From contig NJFT01000028.1 of assembly GCA_002221725.1 (NCBI GenBank), positions 124,001 to 188,000 on the forward strand: a DNA stretch of 64,000 bases. The letters run 5' to 3'. The stretch comes from Scedosporium boydii (taxonomy: Eukaryota; Ascomycota; Sordariomycetes; Microascales; Microascaceae). A model generated the notes under the pieces. The model had not been told where the DNA came from, did no database searches, and saw only the letters and a program-made list of their open reading frames with translations. Below, in pieces: positions 11,099 to 21,384 of this stretch (positions are counted from its first letter, which is position 1; the number at the start of each line of letters is the position of its first letter). A program made the translations under genes and the position numbers.

Positions 11099-11782
11099 TG
11101 GTTACACCTGTTTTCTTGTCGGGCCCAGGATCAAAGGATAGGAGGCTGTGGTCTTCGTTTGGTTTGCATCAGCATGGCGTACTCTGGTTATTAAAAGTTA
11201 CTGTTTCTTAGACACATACCCATAGAAATGTTAAATATGTGGTGGTGAAGACGGGAGGCGAACTATGTGCTCTCAATGATAGTGATTATATACCCGTTAA
11301 GACGTAGCACTGCGAAGCAATTCGCTGTTCTTGACCTGATCACCATGCACCTTGGGATACTAAAGGCTGAATCAGGGCTTATACGCGCATCACTATAATC
11401 CGTCCACTCTCTTGACAGTCGGCTCTCGGCTCCCACATGCTTCTTTCCTCAAAGCTAAAGGTTTCAACGGGTGACGCAGAAGCGAGTTAGGAGGCCTAGA
11501 ACTTCAATGACTATATCACCTCCACCCTTGTATCCAAAGCCCCCCATTCACATGCAGTTCACTTGAAGGGCAAAACAGCGGTAGGGGTCGAGGTAAATGT
11601 GTCGAAACTGCCGGTATATTTGGATCCGACCTCTTTTGTCCCTTTCCCGATCCCAGCCTAACGCTCTATATCACTAGGATAGGTCTCTATTGCGTAGTTT
11701 CTCATCAAGAGTGGTGATGTACAAATCAAATACAACCGTAACATAATAAAAAGGACAAAACATAGCAATGCCTCAAATCCTA
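11099..11782. other. Convergent intergenic region, RPC11 / Fmp46-type gene
   Basis: Both neighbouring genes end here, so it should contain both 3' UTRs. I see no further gene or repeat. Confidence 0.5.
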
Positions 11783-12367
11783 TCACCTCTTGACGGACTC
11801 GAGCATCTTAAGAATCTCTGACTCATTTTCGCCCACAACAGCCTTTCCATTGTTCCAATCAACAACCTGAAAATCTCTCATTAGCGATGCATTCCACGTG
11901 CGCATCTCAGCAAAGCGGAGCTCCCATATGAAATAACTCACCAAAGGCCTCTGGAAGCTGTTCCTATCCTGCTTAAACCTCTTCAACGCCTCCGTAACAT
12001 TATTCGCGCCCTTCACGACGTGAGGAATCTCCGCAGGACCAATGTATTCCAAGATAGTCTTCACCTGGTCCTCGGTCGGGGGCTCCTCGGTGATGTTGAG
12101 CTCGAACGGCTCACGGGCCTTGGCGGGAGTCGAGTTCGTCGCCTCATTCGCGGCCTGGCTGGCGTTGGCCGAGGCCGTCTTGAGGAGGTTGACGATCCGG
12201 GTGGAGGCCGGGGAGTTGGCCTTGTGGAAGAGGGTGACGATGTCGAGGGTCTTGTGCTAATTCACGGGGGATGGGGAAAAAGTGGAGCTTGTGGTTAGCT
12301 TTACGGTCGAGCTGGGGCTTTTTCTCTTGCATCTGGAGCGAAGTATAAGGCTTACGAATCGGAACAT
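11783..12367 (-). CDS. Fmp46-type mitochondrial redox protein (DUF1687, thioredoxin-like)
   Basis: Three exons (12356-12367, 11942-12256, 11783-11866) give 136 aa; yeast Fmp46 is 133 aa. The first exon is only 12 nt and encodes MFRF. After splicing the protein reads MFRFHKTLDIVTLFHKANSP then ASTRIVNLLKTAS, which is the family's characteristic start, with Ser-Pro-Ala-Ser where thioredoxins carry their active site. The C-terminal half has TEDQVKTILEYIG, then NSFQRPLVVDWNNGKAVVG across the last junction. The family is predicted to be a mitochondrial thioredoxin-fold oxidoreductase, but its activity is poorly defined. The central stretch (about residues 33-60) is Ala, Asn and Thr rich and probably a loop. 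The gene is tail-to-tail with RPC11. Confidence 0.85.
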
Positions 12368-12815
12368 ATTGGGCAGAAGGTGAGTTGAAGCTCTTTAGGG
12401 TGTTTGGTTGCTGTATTGGAGCTCCCGGGTCTGAAGGGAGGATTTCTTGATGTGCAGGAAGCTTGGCTAATAGCAATGATCTCAGGTGAGGTCGCGACAG
12501 CCAACCACGTGGGGTTTCGTCACAATGATGGATGAGTAAGAGACTCCACTCAGCAGACAGCACAGATCAATTGAAGCTTCAGGAATGAAGCGCGATGTTA
12601 AGACGAAGGAACAAGAACATGAATAGATTAATAGACACTGAAGTATACTGTCGGCAATGGGACTTACTCGACGCCGGCTCCGCATTAGGCCTTAGTTGCT
12701 GTCGATTGATGTGATTTAACACCACGTTAATGTCGACATTAAGAGCTTAAGAAGCTTGAACCGGTCCCTGTCGAGAGGTTCACATCATTCTGGGGAAGCA
12801 ATGTTCTGGGGATGT
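12368..12815. other. Intergenic region upstream of the Fmp46-type gene
   Basis: This should be the promoter of the leftward Fmp46-type gene. Nothing else could be supported. Confidence 0.4.
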
Positions 12816-13163
12816 CTACGTCCACCAGCTATTTAAATAGCAATACGACATTATATTGTCCTCTAGCATATTATCCTGTCTAACAATTTGGATCCACCTA
12901 CGGCCTACCAGCCGCAAAACTTCATCTCGTCCGGCGAAGAGAAACTTCTCAAGTCCACCATCGAGCTGCGAGACCGTCGGGTATGAGTTAATACCCAGGC
13001 CCAGTTTCCACGGCTTGGCCGATGGGATAAGCGGCCAGATGGTAGGCTTCAGTTCATCCCCAAGAGTGGTAACTAGCTGCCCGTCTCTTTTCAGACCGAA
13101 CAGTTCCCACGCCAGGCTCGTGAAACCCAACACCTTAGTTACGCTTCTCGATAACCTGACCAT
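12816..13163 (-). CDS. Hypothetical small protein, unrecognised
   Basis: An open frame of 115 codons starts with MVRLSRSVTKVLGF and ends LNSWWT. I do not recognise the family. Codon choice and amino-acid balance look protein-like (mixed hydrophobic and charged residues, five Trp, no low complexity), which is why it is kept rather than discarded. There is no signal peptide or membrane segment. A CTAAC followed by a pyrimidine-poor AG (CAATGGTCAG) sits at the apparent start, so the ATG might instead lie inside an intron and the coding part could be the last exon of a longer gene extending toward 13.4 kb. The nearest gene on the right, eL14, runs divergently. Confidence 0.27.
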   Translation of the reverse strand: MVRLSRSVTKVLGFTSLAWELFGLKRDGQLVTTLGDELKPTIWPLIPSAKPWKLGLGINSYPTVSQLDGGLEKFLFAGRDEVLRLVGRRWIQIVRQDNMLEDNIMSYCYLNSWWT

Positions 13164-13763
13164 TGTATGTTAGCAAGCAAGCTCGAGTGAAGATGCTTCG
13201 CAGATACAAAAATAGATGCAATCTCGACAATCAGAATATGTAAGAACATAATATCAGATATTCGCAGGGTATAGCAGCTCCGGCGAGAGCGCCACCAAGC
13301 AAAATCAATCGCAAATTACCTCATCAGGAAGTCGAAAGAGTTCGGGGAAAGGAAATAGATAGTACTAACCTCAAGAACAGTCGGGAGTCACAACCCAGGC
13401 GGGTCTGACTCCCTGCGTCGAGTTGAATTGGCAGAGCTCAGTCTGTCCTGCAGATAAACAGTGAGGAAGAAGCTGGAGACACTAGAAATTTCCACCAGCG
13501 AAATTTATTGCAGGATTTTGTTTGGGACCTCAAATTGCTGACATAATCCTCATCACCGCAGCGACGTCAAGCGCCTCAATTGCGGCTTGCGAGCGAAATC
13601 AACCAGTCACGTGTCGGAAATACAGCCCCTCCAAAGCCATTCACTGGTGTTAGGGCAAATCCATTTTTTTTACTCACACACGACTAGCCGACGACGTCCA
13701 GACACCGCCGGCGTACTGCAACCAACTTCACCACACATCATCTTTCGGAACATCACAGTCTCG
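13164..13763. other. Intergenic region and 5' leader upstream of eL14
   Basis: Promoter side of the eL14 gene. The last 100 bases before the leader intron are probably transcribed. No other gene is supported. Confidence 0.4.
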
Positions 13764-13912
13764 GTACGTTTTTTTTCCCCTTCATCCAAAATTCCAAATT
13801 CCGATCTCCCCTTTTCTTTTTCGTTTTCCCTTTCCCGCGTTTTTCTTTCTTTTTTCCCCCCCTTTCGTTAATTCGACTCCCGCCGCTAACTAATCCGCCA
13901 ACATCCCGACAG
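13764..13912 (+). other. Probable intron in the 5' UTR of eL14
   Basis: A GTACGT donor at 13764 is followed by a long pyrimidine tract, a CTAAC branch-site match at 13886-13890 and a CAG acceptor ending at 13912, 14 nt before the start codon. 5' UTR introns are common in fungal ribosomal protein genes. There is no transcript evidence here. Confidence 0.55.
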
Positions 13913-13926
13913 AAACCACAGTCACA

Positions 13927-14501
13927 ATGGGTGAAGCTTCGATCACGGAATCCAGCTGGCGCCTCGTCGAGGTCGGCCGTGTCGTCCTCCTCCAGGGTGA
14001 CAGCCCCTACGCTGGCCGCCTTGCCGCCATCGTCGAGATCGTCGACCACAAGCGAGTACGTTTTATCTTCCAAGGAATTGTTGGAGAAGGAATCCCACGA
14101 AGGAGAATGGGGTGCGAAAGTTGGAGACAAGGAAATGGGGAAACAGAATTGGTGAAAAAGAACAATGTTTGGTTGACATGAAGTTATCGCAGGTTCTCGT
14201 CGACGGACCCTCCAAGGGCGCCGAAGTCCCCCGCCACGCCGTGAGCCTCTCGCGGTGCCTCATCTCTCAGCTCGTCGTCGAGGGCCTACCCCGAGGCGCC
14301 CGCGGCCCCACCGTGCAGAAGTTCTGGGAGAAGAACCAGATCGACGCCAAGTGGAAGGAGACCAACTGGTTCAAGCGCCGCCAGCAGATCGAGCGCCGAA
14401 AGGCCCTTACCGATTTCGACCGATTCAAGCTCATGAGGCTCAAGAAGCAGAGGAGGTTCGAAGAGCGACTCGTGCTCGCCAAGATCAGGGCCAAGGCGTA
14501 A
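13927..14501 (+). CDS. RPL14: 60S ribosomal protein eL14
   Basis: Two exons (13927-14055 and 14193-14501) give 145 aa. The protein is a large-subunit cytosolic ribosomal protein of the eL14 family. The N-terminal KOW/SH3-like domain reads [30 protein letters not shown], then VLVDGPSKG after the splice and [14 protein letters not shown]. The C-terminal half is a strongly basic helix, as in the family, starting [20 protein letters not shown] and ending LAKIRAKA. The intron falls between the DHKR and VLVDGP segments and keeps phase 0. A leader intron probably precedes the start codon. The pyrimidine-rich upstream DNA fits a highly expressed translation gene. Confidence 0.96.
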
Positions 14502-15554
14502 ACCTTGCCCCTTTTCTTCTTTTTCAACTTCTCGACACTTTTCCAACTCTTTGGACGCGATGGGGTGGAGGAGGGGAGAAAGGTCGGATACTTTGCAACT
14601 ATTTTCTTTTGCCGGAACAGCGAAAAGAAAATTAATCGAATATCCTTTTCTTTTCCCTTAACCACGCGCGCGAATAAAGGGGAAAACACACAAAATTATG
14701 GGGGGAGGCGTTAAAGCAGTGGATGAAAGGACAAAGCCTGGTTTTTAGATGGGTCAGGACTGCATCGGCATGGCAACGCAGGAGTTGCCTGCTTCTCGTT
14801 TAACTCCCGTTTTGGAAGGCTTTGTATGTCATATTCATCACAGATGAACGGCGTCAAAACGGCAAACAAGAGTCATGAAATTCTGCGTTACAAAAAGGAA
14901 AGCGGTTAAACACACAACTACGGTATATGGATGATTCCCAATTCGTGAGCGGCGTATGCAACGCATGTTTTGAAACCCAATGATCCTTTATGTTTGTCCC
15001 TTGCTTGACCGCATTCATGCTCCCCTCTTCGGCATTCTCACTTCGTAGCAAATGGTGAAATCGACAGGTTGGCTCATCCAAGTGTGCTTACATAATGTCC
15101 ACTCTTTTTGCTGTGTAGGAAGTGGGTGATTCACTGTATGGCAAAGCAGTGCGAAAGTACGTACCCAAGCCCTAGATTTTTTGGCATTTGGGAACATAGT
15201 TTTCAATCATCACTTTCAACCCCAAACTAACCCCGTCCATTGAAAACGACGTAACGGCTCTCTCCCAAGCCAACCTCCATATCTCCGACTTCGTATCCGG
15301 TAAGCGTCCCTTGCATCGGGAGCCCAATCATGCTAGAAGACCATCAATTGCAGGCCCCCATGTCATCTCGGCCCGAGTTCAATTGATCGTAAAAATCGGA
15401 AAGAGCTTTTGGTGCGGGCGGCAGGCTGGAAGCTGAAGGCTGCAAACAGAAAGGGAATATCCGGGAAAACGAGAAAGAGCGCAATCGGGAGCTAACTAGA
15501 CGATTTTTTTGCAAATTTTCTACAGAAAAATCCTCCTTTTAAATACCACCCAAC
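14502..15554. other. Intergenic region between eL14 and NAC alpha
   Basis: It holds the eL14 3' UTR and the promoter of the co-oriented NAC alpha gene. No other coding region or repeat is supported. Confidence 0.5.
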
Positions 15555-16436
15555 ATGGCGAACCCCCGTGTCGAGGAGCTCCCCAGCGACGAGCCCACCA
15601 AGAACCCCACCGTCGAGGAGCAGGAGGACGACGTCAGCGAGGATGAGTCCGAGGTCGAGGAGGCCGGCGGTGATCTCCCTGCCGGATCTACCGGTCTCGT
15701 TCTCTCCCGCAACGAGAAGAAGGCTCGCAAGGCTATCGAGAAGCTTCACTTGACCCGTGTGCCCGGCATCACCCGTGTTACTCTCCGCCGACCCAAGAAC
15801 GTGAGTGTTTGATTCGGAATGGCGGATTTGGAGATTTGGCATGGCCGCAGGCTCTCGAATCAGCAGGGGAGAGGAGATGCTGTCGCGTGAGAGGGGTAAG
15901 CTTGCGGAAACGGTTTGCTAATCCGGTTATCTCTATAGATCCTCTTCGTCATCAACCAGCCCGAGGTCTACAAGTCGCCCAACAGCAACACCTACATGTA
16001 AGTTTACCCGTCCAAGTCGACAAACCTCAGCCCCGTATTACCTAGAATGCGATGCCTCTGCTACCCCTAATCTATCCTACTCGCATAACGGAGGGAAACC
16101 TGCTTGCTAACATGAAGGTACCCCAGTGTCTTCGGCGACGCCAAGATTGAGGACATTAACGCTGCCGCTCAGCAGGCCGCCGCCGCCCAGCTCTCCCACG
16201 CCGCCGCCCAGGAAGACCACACCGGCCACAACCACGGCGAGTCCAGCAAGGGCAAGGAGGTAGCCGAGGACAAGAAGGACGAGGAGGACGAGGAGGAGGT
16301 TGACGCCGAGGGCATCGAGGACAAGGACATCGAGCTCGTCATGACCCAGGCCAACGTCTCCCGAAACAAGGCCATCAAGGCCCTCAAGGAGAACGATAAC
16401 GATATCGTCAACTCTATCATGGCTTTGAGTATCTAG
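15555..16436 (+). CDS. EGD2: Nascent polypeptide-associated complex subunit alpha
   Basis: Three exons (15555-15800, 15939-15997, 16127-16436) give 204 aa. NAC alpha with NAC beta binds ribosomes at the exit tunnel and shields nascent chains in the cytosol. The start is an acidic disordered segment (about residues 6-40). The NAC domain follows: [61 protein letters not shown]. An Ala/Gln/Glu-rich linker with several His and a run of acidic residues follows. The C-terminal UBA domain reads [20 protein letters not shown], then [15 protein letters not shown]. Both introns lie within the NAC domain, and the joins restore it exactly; the second splits an Ile codon. Confidence 0.97.
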
Positions 16437-17231
16437 TACTTGTAGGGCCGGGGTAGGTTTATGTGCTGGATCGGAAAGGGGGGTGGATTTCAATCGTTTG
16501 CGTTGAAACAAAAATGGAATTTCAGGCTGGGAAAAACAGCTGGATTTGGTTTTTAGTTACCTTTTTCTTTTCTTTCCTTTTCTTTTCCTCGTGGAGGTAT
16601 AGAAATCATGGAGAATAAAAAAAAAGGACCGTGTCTGAAGACCGGTTGAAAACCATCTTTGGGCTTCTTGATGCCCTTGCCAACTGTCTGTAGATGTGTC
16701 TGTGTCGCATGACGACTTCGCCACGGCCAAACCAGTTCTTGGGATCACGACTGGACGTACTAAGATGGCGCCAAACGGTTATTTGATGTTCAATGGCAAT
16801 TTGGACCATCCAAACCCCTCCGCGATAGGAACATGAGATAAAGTCCAGGCTTGCTGGATCGCATCACATAGCGATACAAGATCAAGCGTAAAATATCCTA
16901 TTCACCATCCACGTAACTATCCGGGCTCTTCCCAAAGAAAACGAACCGTCAATGAACTACCGCGAGTTATGCAAACCCCTATATTAAACCCAAAATCCAA
17001 GATCCGAAAAAGCAAGACTTAGATGAAACGTATGTGCGGAAACATATGATCGCAGCGCGTGCCATGAAGCGCCGCCCAACGCCCAGAAACAAAATGATGC
17101 AGAACCAAGAGAATGCAAACACAACATCTACCCATCTATCCAGTGGCGAATATGCGCCGTAGTGCCAGAGGAAGGAGTTTAATGCAAAGTAATTCGGGGG
17201 ACTCCCGCAACGGAGGTTGTGATGAGCCTCA
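16437..17231. other. Convergent intergenic region, NAC alpha / PQ-loop gene
   Basis: 3' flanks of both genes. A short frame at 16979-17263 on the minus strand overlaps the PQ-loop gene's last exon and is taken as its 3' UTR, not a gene. Confidence 0.45.
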
Positions 17232-18642
17232 TCAGGAGGACGCGTAAATGCGGAACTGAACAAAGATGATGCAGTCTTCGACCATAGTACCCAGGGAGCC
17301 GAGGAGCCAGGGTAACGCCGTGAGAAGATACTTGGGCTCCTGGGAATAGGAGAGGAGGCTGAGGCCGTACGTCATGTTTCCGGTGAGGGAGAGTAGGAAG
17401 AAAAGCAAGGCGAGACCTGATGCAGGCAAAATGTTAGAAAACTTCGGAAGAAGATATTTTGCCGAAGTTGATTAAGAGTATGTCTCACCTTCGCACGACT
17501 TATCACGGTAGTTCTTGATAATCTGAGGAACTCGTGCGCTAGAATATCGAGTTAGCTTCACTCCCAGACATAGTAGCAGCCCGCAGCCGGGAACAGCACG
17601 AGGCTTACCAGAGATAACACAGAGCACTGATATACCCCAATACGCTTCCAATCTGGTGCGTGGGCTCGTCCTCAGGAACGGCTGGCGTCTGGCCCGGGCT
17701 GGCACCCGTATCCCAAGCGCCAGCCTTGTAAGAAATAAACCACCCCAGGGCGCCAACAGTGTAGACAGCGAGCAAGCTAATGCTATTATGGAGCCAAGGG
17801 TTACTATCGGGGGTCTCATCCTCTCCGGTGACCACTTTCCGGAGCGGCTCGAGACTCGACTCATGATGGGTCGAGTGTCGGCGGTACGAGCCGGGGAGGC
17901 CCAAAGACGTGCTCCGTCGTCGGGCAAGGAGGGGAGAGTGCTCGGTCGAGTCGGGCGAGATGGTGTCCTCACGAGAGACTCGTCGGCCACGAGGACGGAG
18001 GGAAGCGCGGGCGTTCTTGGCGTTGTAGTAGGCGACCTGGCTAATGAGGATGAGGTCGGCCATGCAGAAGTAACTCGCCAGGGCGATTGCGGTGGGTGCT
18101 AGGTTCGTAAAGAGAGCGCCTGTTTGGGTTTCCCCGCCAGTTTGTTAGTCGACTCTCTTCTATGAACCATCTTCCCCTATCTCGAGCCGTGTGCGCCGAA
18201 CTCGGCACACAAGGTGACACAAGGGACCTCGCCCGTCGCGGGATCGTTTTGGGACGGATTGAGTAGAGTTAGCAACGCACCGGTTAAATTCGAAACATCA
18301 CCGAGGAGCCAGATAAACAGGAATCCCATTGACAGAGCATCTGCCCGCTGCGCCTTGTAGTTGGTGATGAGTTGTGGAAGCTAGGGCGGATTCGCGTATG
18401 ATGTCAGCGTCATCGTCACGCGCAACTTGAGACTTGAGAATTTTGAGTTCATCCCACTAATCGTCGCCATTCACCATCGCGGCGTCTCCGATCCACCGCA
18501 AATTAACCTATCGCAACGAATAAATTTTATAACTTACCAGTAAGCAAATCCATGCTGTTAAACTGATGCTTCCAAAAATACCAGAAAGAGCCTCGTCGAG
18601 AGTAGGCGGCTTAACGAAGGCCGCGATGCTGGGTAATACCAT
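17232..18642 (-). CDS. PQ-loop vacuolar amino-acid transporter, Ypq1/Ypq2/Rtc2 type
   Basis: Five exons (18538-18642, 18281-18380, 17609-18119, 17489-17538, 17232-17416) give 316 aa, matching the seven-helix Ypq family (about 300-320 aa). These proteins export or exchange cationic amino acids across the vacuolar membrane; the animal homologue is PQLC2. The two PQ loops are clear: LPQLITNYKAQRADALSMGF then LFIWLLGDVSNLTG, and VPQIIKNYRDKSCEGLALLF then LSLTGNMTYGLS. Helix 1 is in exon 1 (SGIFGSISLTAWICLL). Between the halves is a basic, Ser-rich loop (RPRGRRVSREDTISPDSTEH then SPLLARRRS) that could carry vacuolar sorting or phosphorylation sites; SPLLA looks like a dileucine signal. The 50-nt exon 4 carries the second PQ motif. 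Substrate is inferred from the family. Confidence 0.9.
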
Positions 18643-20289
18643 CGTCGAGGGAAAGGGAAGGGCCTTGCAAGGACCCGCGAGCAAGGTGAATTCTGAGAGA
18701 GGCGAAGGCAGTCCTTAAAGGGGTATGGGCAAACGAGACAATCGGATAGGTTCGAGGAGCGAGAGGTTCAGAGTAAGAAGATCAAAGGTATTTAGCTAGG
18801 AGAGAGGAAGAAGAGGAGAGAAAACAAGGAATCGAGGAGGGAGGCAGAGAAGTGGTCACCTGCGCAGATAGATAGAGTCATCCAGGGCGGGAGTTGGAGA
18901 GTTGGAGATTGCATGGGTTTGTGTGGGAGGCGTTGGTGTGTGGGGTAAAGAGAGAGACCCTTGCAAGTGCAAAGAGCCTGTGCTTGTGCTGCTTGTGCTT
19001 TATTCTGGCAAGTCCAAGTCTCGCGGCAGGACCGATAAGAAAGAAGAAAGGCTGCCGAGTGGCTGGCTGGGCTACGAAGAAGTCTAAACACTTGGGGTCC
19101 TTTGCGACGGACAATCGGACTTGAGCGCTCATCTGTGGAGAAGTTGTGCTTTTCAGTAGCGAGTATTGAGTATTGATACCATAATCGGGAATAAGAGACT
19201 TATCATAGGCCAGACGATAAGCGCAAGAGTGGCCGCCCCCAGCCCAGGCAGGCTCGTCCTTCAGCTTGGTGGGAGGCAATCCGACCGAGACCGGCACCAC
19301 TGATAAAGTCCAGAGACAAGGGCTGGCTAATCCTCCGAGACCACTTTTGCCACTTGCACAAGAGAACCCTCAATATGCACCGAGTGCATCTGAACTATCC
19401 ATCAGAGATAGGCATCTCGACGTATTCTCCGGATGCGATACTAAGTAGTTAGCAGCATCGGGGAATGACCATGACTACACGGAGTCTTGGAGTCTTCAGC
19501 GATTTACAAGATATCCAAAGTAAACACGTTTAATCCCACAACCTTTCCCATGATTGACTTCGGCATTGACTCAGAGTGCCTCGCACCTAAAATCTCCGAT
19601 TGAGTTCGCGATCACATAATCTCGATACGATCGCAACATGTTCATGGAACCCCCAGTTATTATGCAGCACCACCACACCAAACCCAGATCCGAACTTGCA
19701 CAAGTCAAGTTCTCTTCCCGCCAATCCTATCAAATCTGGAAGACCCTTCTCGGAAGACCGGTGACTGGTGACGTGATGACGACACGGTCGGAAAGGGTCC
19801 TGCAGGCTCTCCACACGACCACCCGCGACTGGATAAAAGGGAACCGCCAGAACACAATTGAGGTTTCACGTGGGGTCACCATGCGCCATTCCATTGTCCC
19901 TGGGGCTGAGGTCCTGTGCTGAATGCTGACAACACCAACTGAACTGCACCCATGCAACCCACGCCCATCAACTCACAGCCCCAGCCCCTGCACGCTGGAG
20001 ATGCCTGGGCTCTAACTGGCGATCATCTGGTGCCTGTTCCTCCAGCAACTCTGCGACCGCTTTACCAGGCCAGCTCCTCTCCCAGCTCATCCACGGTTTC
20101 CTCCTACGAAGTAGAATAATAGCACGGTTGACGACAGAATATTTTTATTTTTGCCATTTGGTCGTTTTCCAAAAACCTTGTCGTTCTTGGATAATTTCTA
20201 TTATCGTATATATATATTGCAACGCGCGCCGATATCCCGAGCCCCGGTAATAGCTCCCCCAAGCTTTCGGGTATCTCTGATCGCAGACC
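18643..20289. other. Divergent intergenic region, PQ-loop gene and S1/P1 nuclease promoters
   Basis: No gene supported. It contains one TGACTCA (Gcn4/Cpc1-type) match at 19567-19573, one TACGAAGTA element at 20105-20113, and an alternating TA run near 20207-20217 about 75 bp before the nuclease start, a possible TATA region. Confidence 0.45.
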
Positions 20290-21384
20290 ATGAGGCTCTC
20301 TTCCGGCCTCCTGGCACTCGGTGCCCTCAGCCTACCACAGGCTCTCGCCTGGGGAAGTATGTTAAATCACCAGAACCCAAAGCGCATTCCCGAAAAGCCC
20401 CTTTAGCTAACAAAGAAACCCTTCAAGGCCTGGGCCACATCACGACTGCCTACCTCGCCTCCGAATTCGTCTCCAACACCACCGAAGCCTACCTCAAAGA
20501 CCTCCTCTACAACGAAACCTCCGACTACATGGCCAACATCGCCACCTGGGCCGATTCCGTCCGCTACACCCGCTGGGGCCGCTTCACCAAGACCTTCCAC
20601 TTCATCGACGCCAAGGACGACCCGCCGCGATCGTGCAACGTCGACCTCGAGCGCGACTGCAAGGAGACCGGCTGCGTCGTCACGTCGCTTGCGAACTATA
20701 CCCAGCAGTCTCTCGATGCCTCTTTGGGGTGGCGCGACCGGAATATTGCTGCTAAGTTTGTTATTCACTTTATCGGCGACTTGCATCAGCCGCTGCATAA
20801 CGAGAATGTGGCGAGGGGTGGGAATGGGATACATGTGCTGTGGCACGGTTCGGAGGTGAATCTCCATCGGGTGTGGGATAGCTCTATTGCTGAGCAGTGG
20901 GTTAATGGGAGGAGGAGGGGCAAGCCGTTTGAGATGGCGAAGAGGTGGTCGGAGCAGCTCGCTCGTGACATTAGGGAGGGAAAGTATGCTGCGCAGAAGG
21001 ACGCCTGGTTGAAGGATGTCAATATCGATGATGTTGTCGGCACGGCGCTTACTTGGTCGAGGGAGTGCAATGCTTATGTCTGTTCTCATGGTGAGTATTT
21101 TCTTTATCCCTACATCCTGATTCAATTGGATTGGAGGGGATGGGTGGCTCGACAAAGTCGGAGCTCGATGCTAACCTCTTCATCTCTATCTAGTATTCCC
21201 TGAGGGACCCGCCGCCATCGAAGGCAAGGAGCTATCCGGGGATTACTACGAGCGCGCCGCTCCCGTCGTGGAGCTCCTCGTGGCACAGGCCGGCTATAGG
21301 CTTGCTGCCTTCCTTGACCTTATTGTGGACGGCTACCTCGAGAAGACTAGCGCCAGCAGCAAGGTCATCTCAGAGGAACTGTAA
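20290..21384 (+). CDS. Secreted S1/P1-type zinc nuclease
   Basis: Three exons (20290-20356, 20428-21090, 21194-21384) give 306 aa. The family hydrolyses single-stranded DNA and RNA and 3'-phosphomonoesters outside the cell, using three zinc ions. Residues 1-20 form a signal peptide, and cleavage after Ala20 exposes Trp21, which in this family is the N-terminal residue and a zinc ligand. The other ligands are visible: His26 (WGSLGH), the Asp of ATWADSVRYT, the His of FHFIDAKDD, then FVIHFIGDLHQPLH and GGNGIHV...NLHRVWDSS. The first intron splits the Ser codon in WGSLGH, and its removal regenerates the family start. N-glycosylation sites (NTT, NET, NYT) and Cys pairs fit secretion. Zinc nucleases of this kind usually serve phosphate and nucleotide scavenging. 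Confidence 0.94.

Noticed and set aside
20403..21155. 250-codon minus-strand frame
   Set aside because: Antisense to the S1/P1 nuclease gene, which has all zinc ligands in the sense frame.
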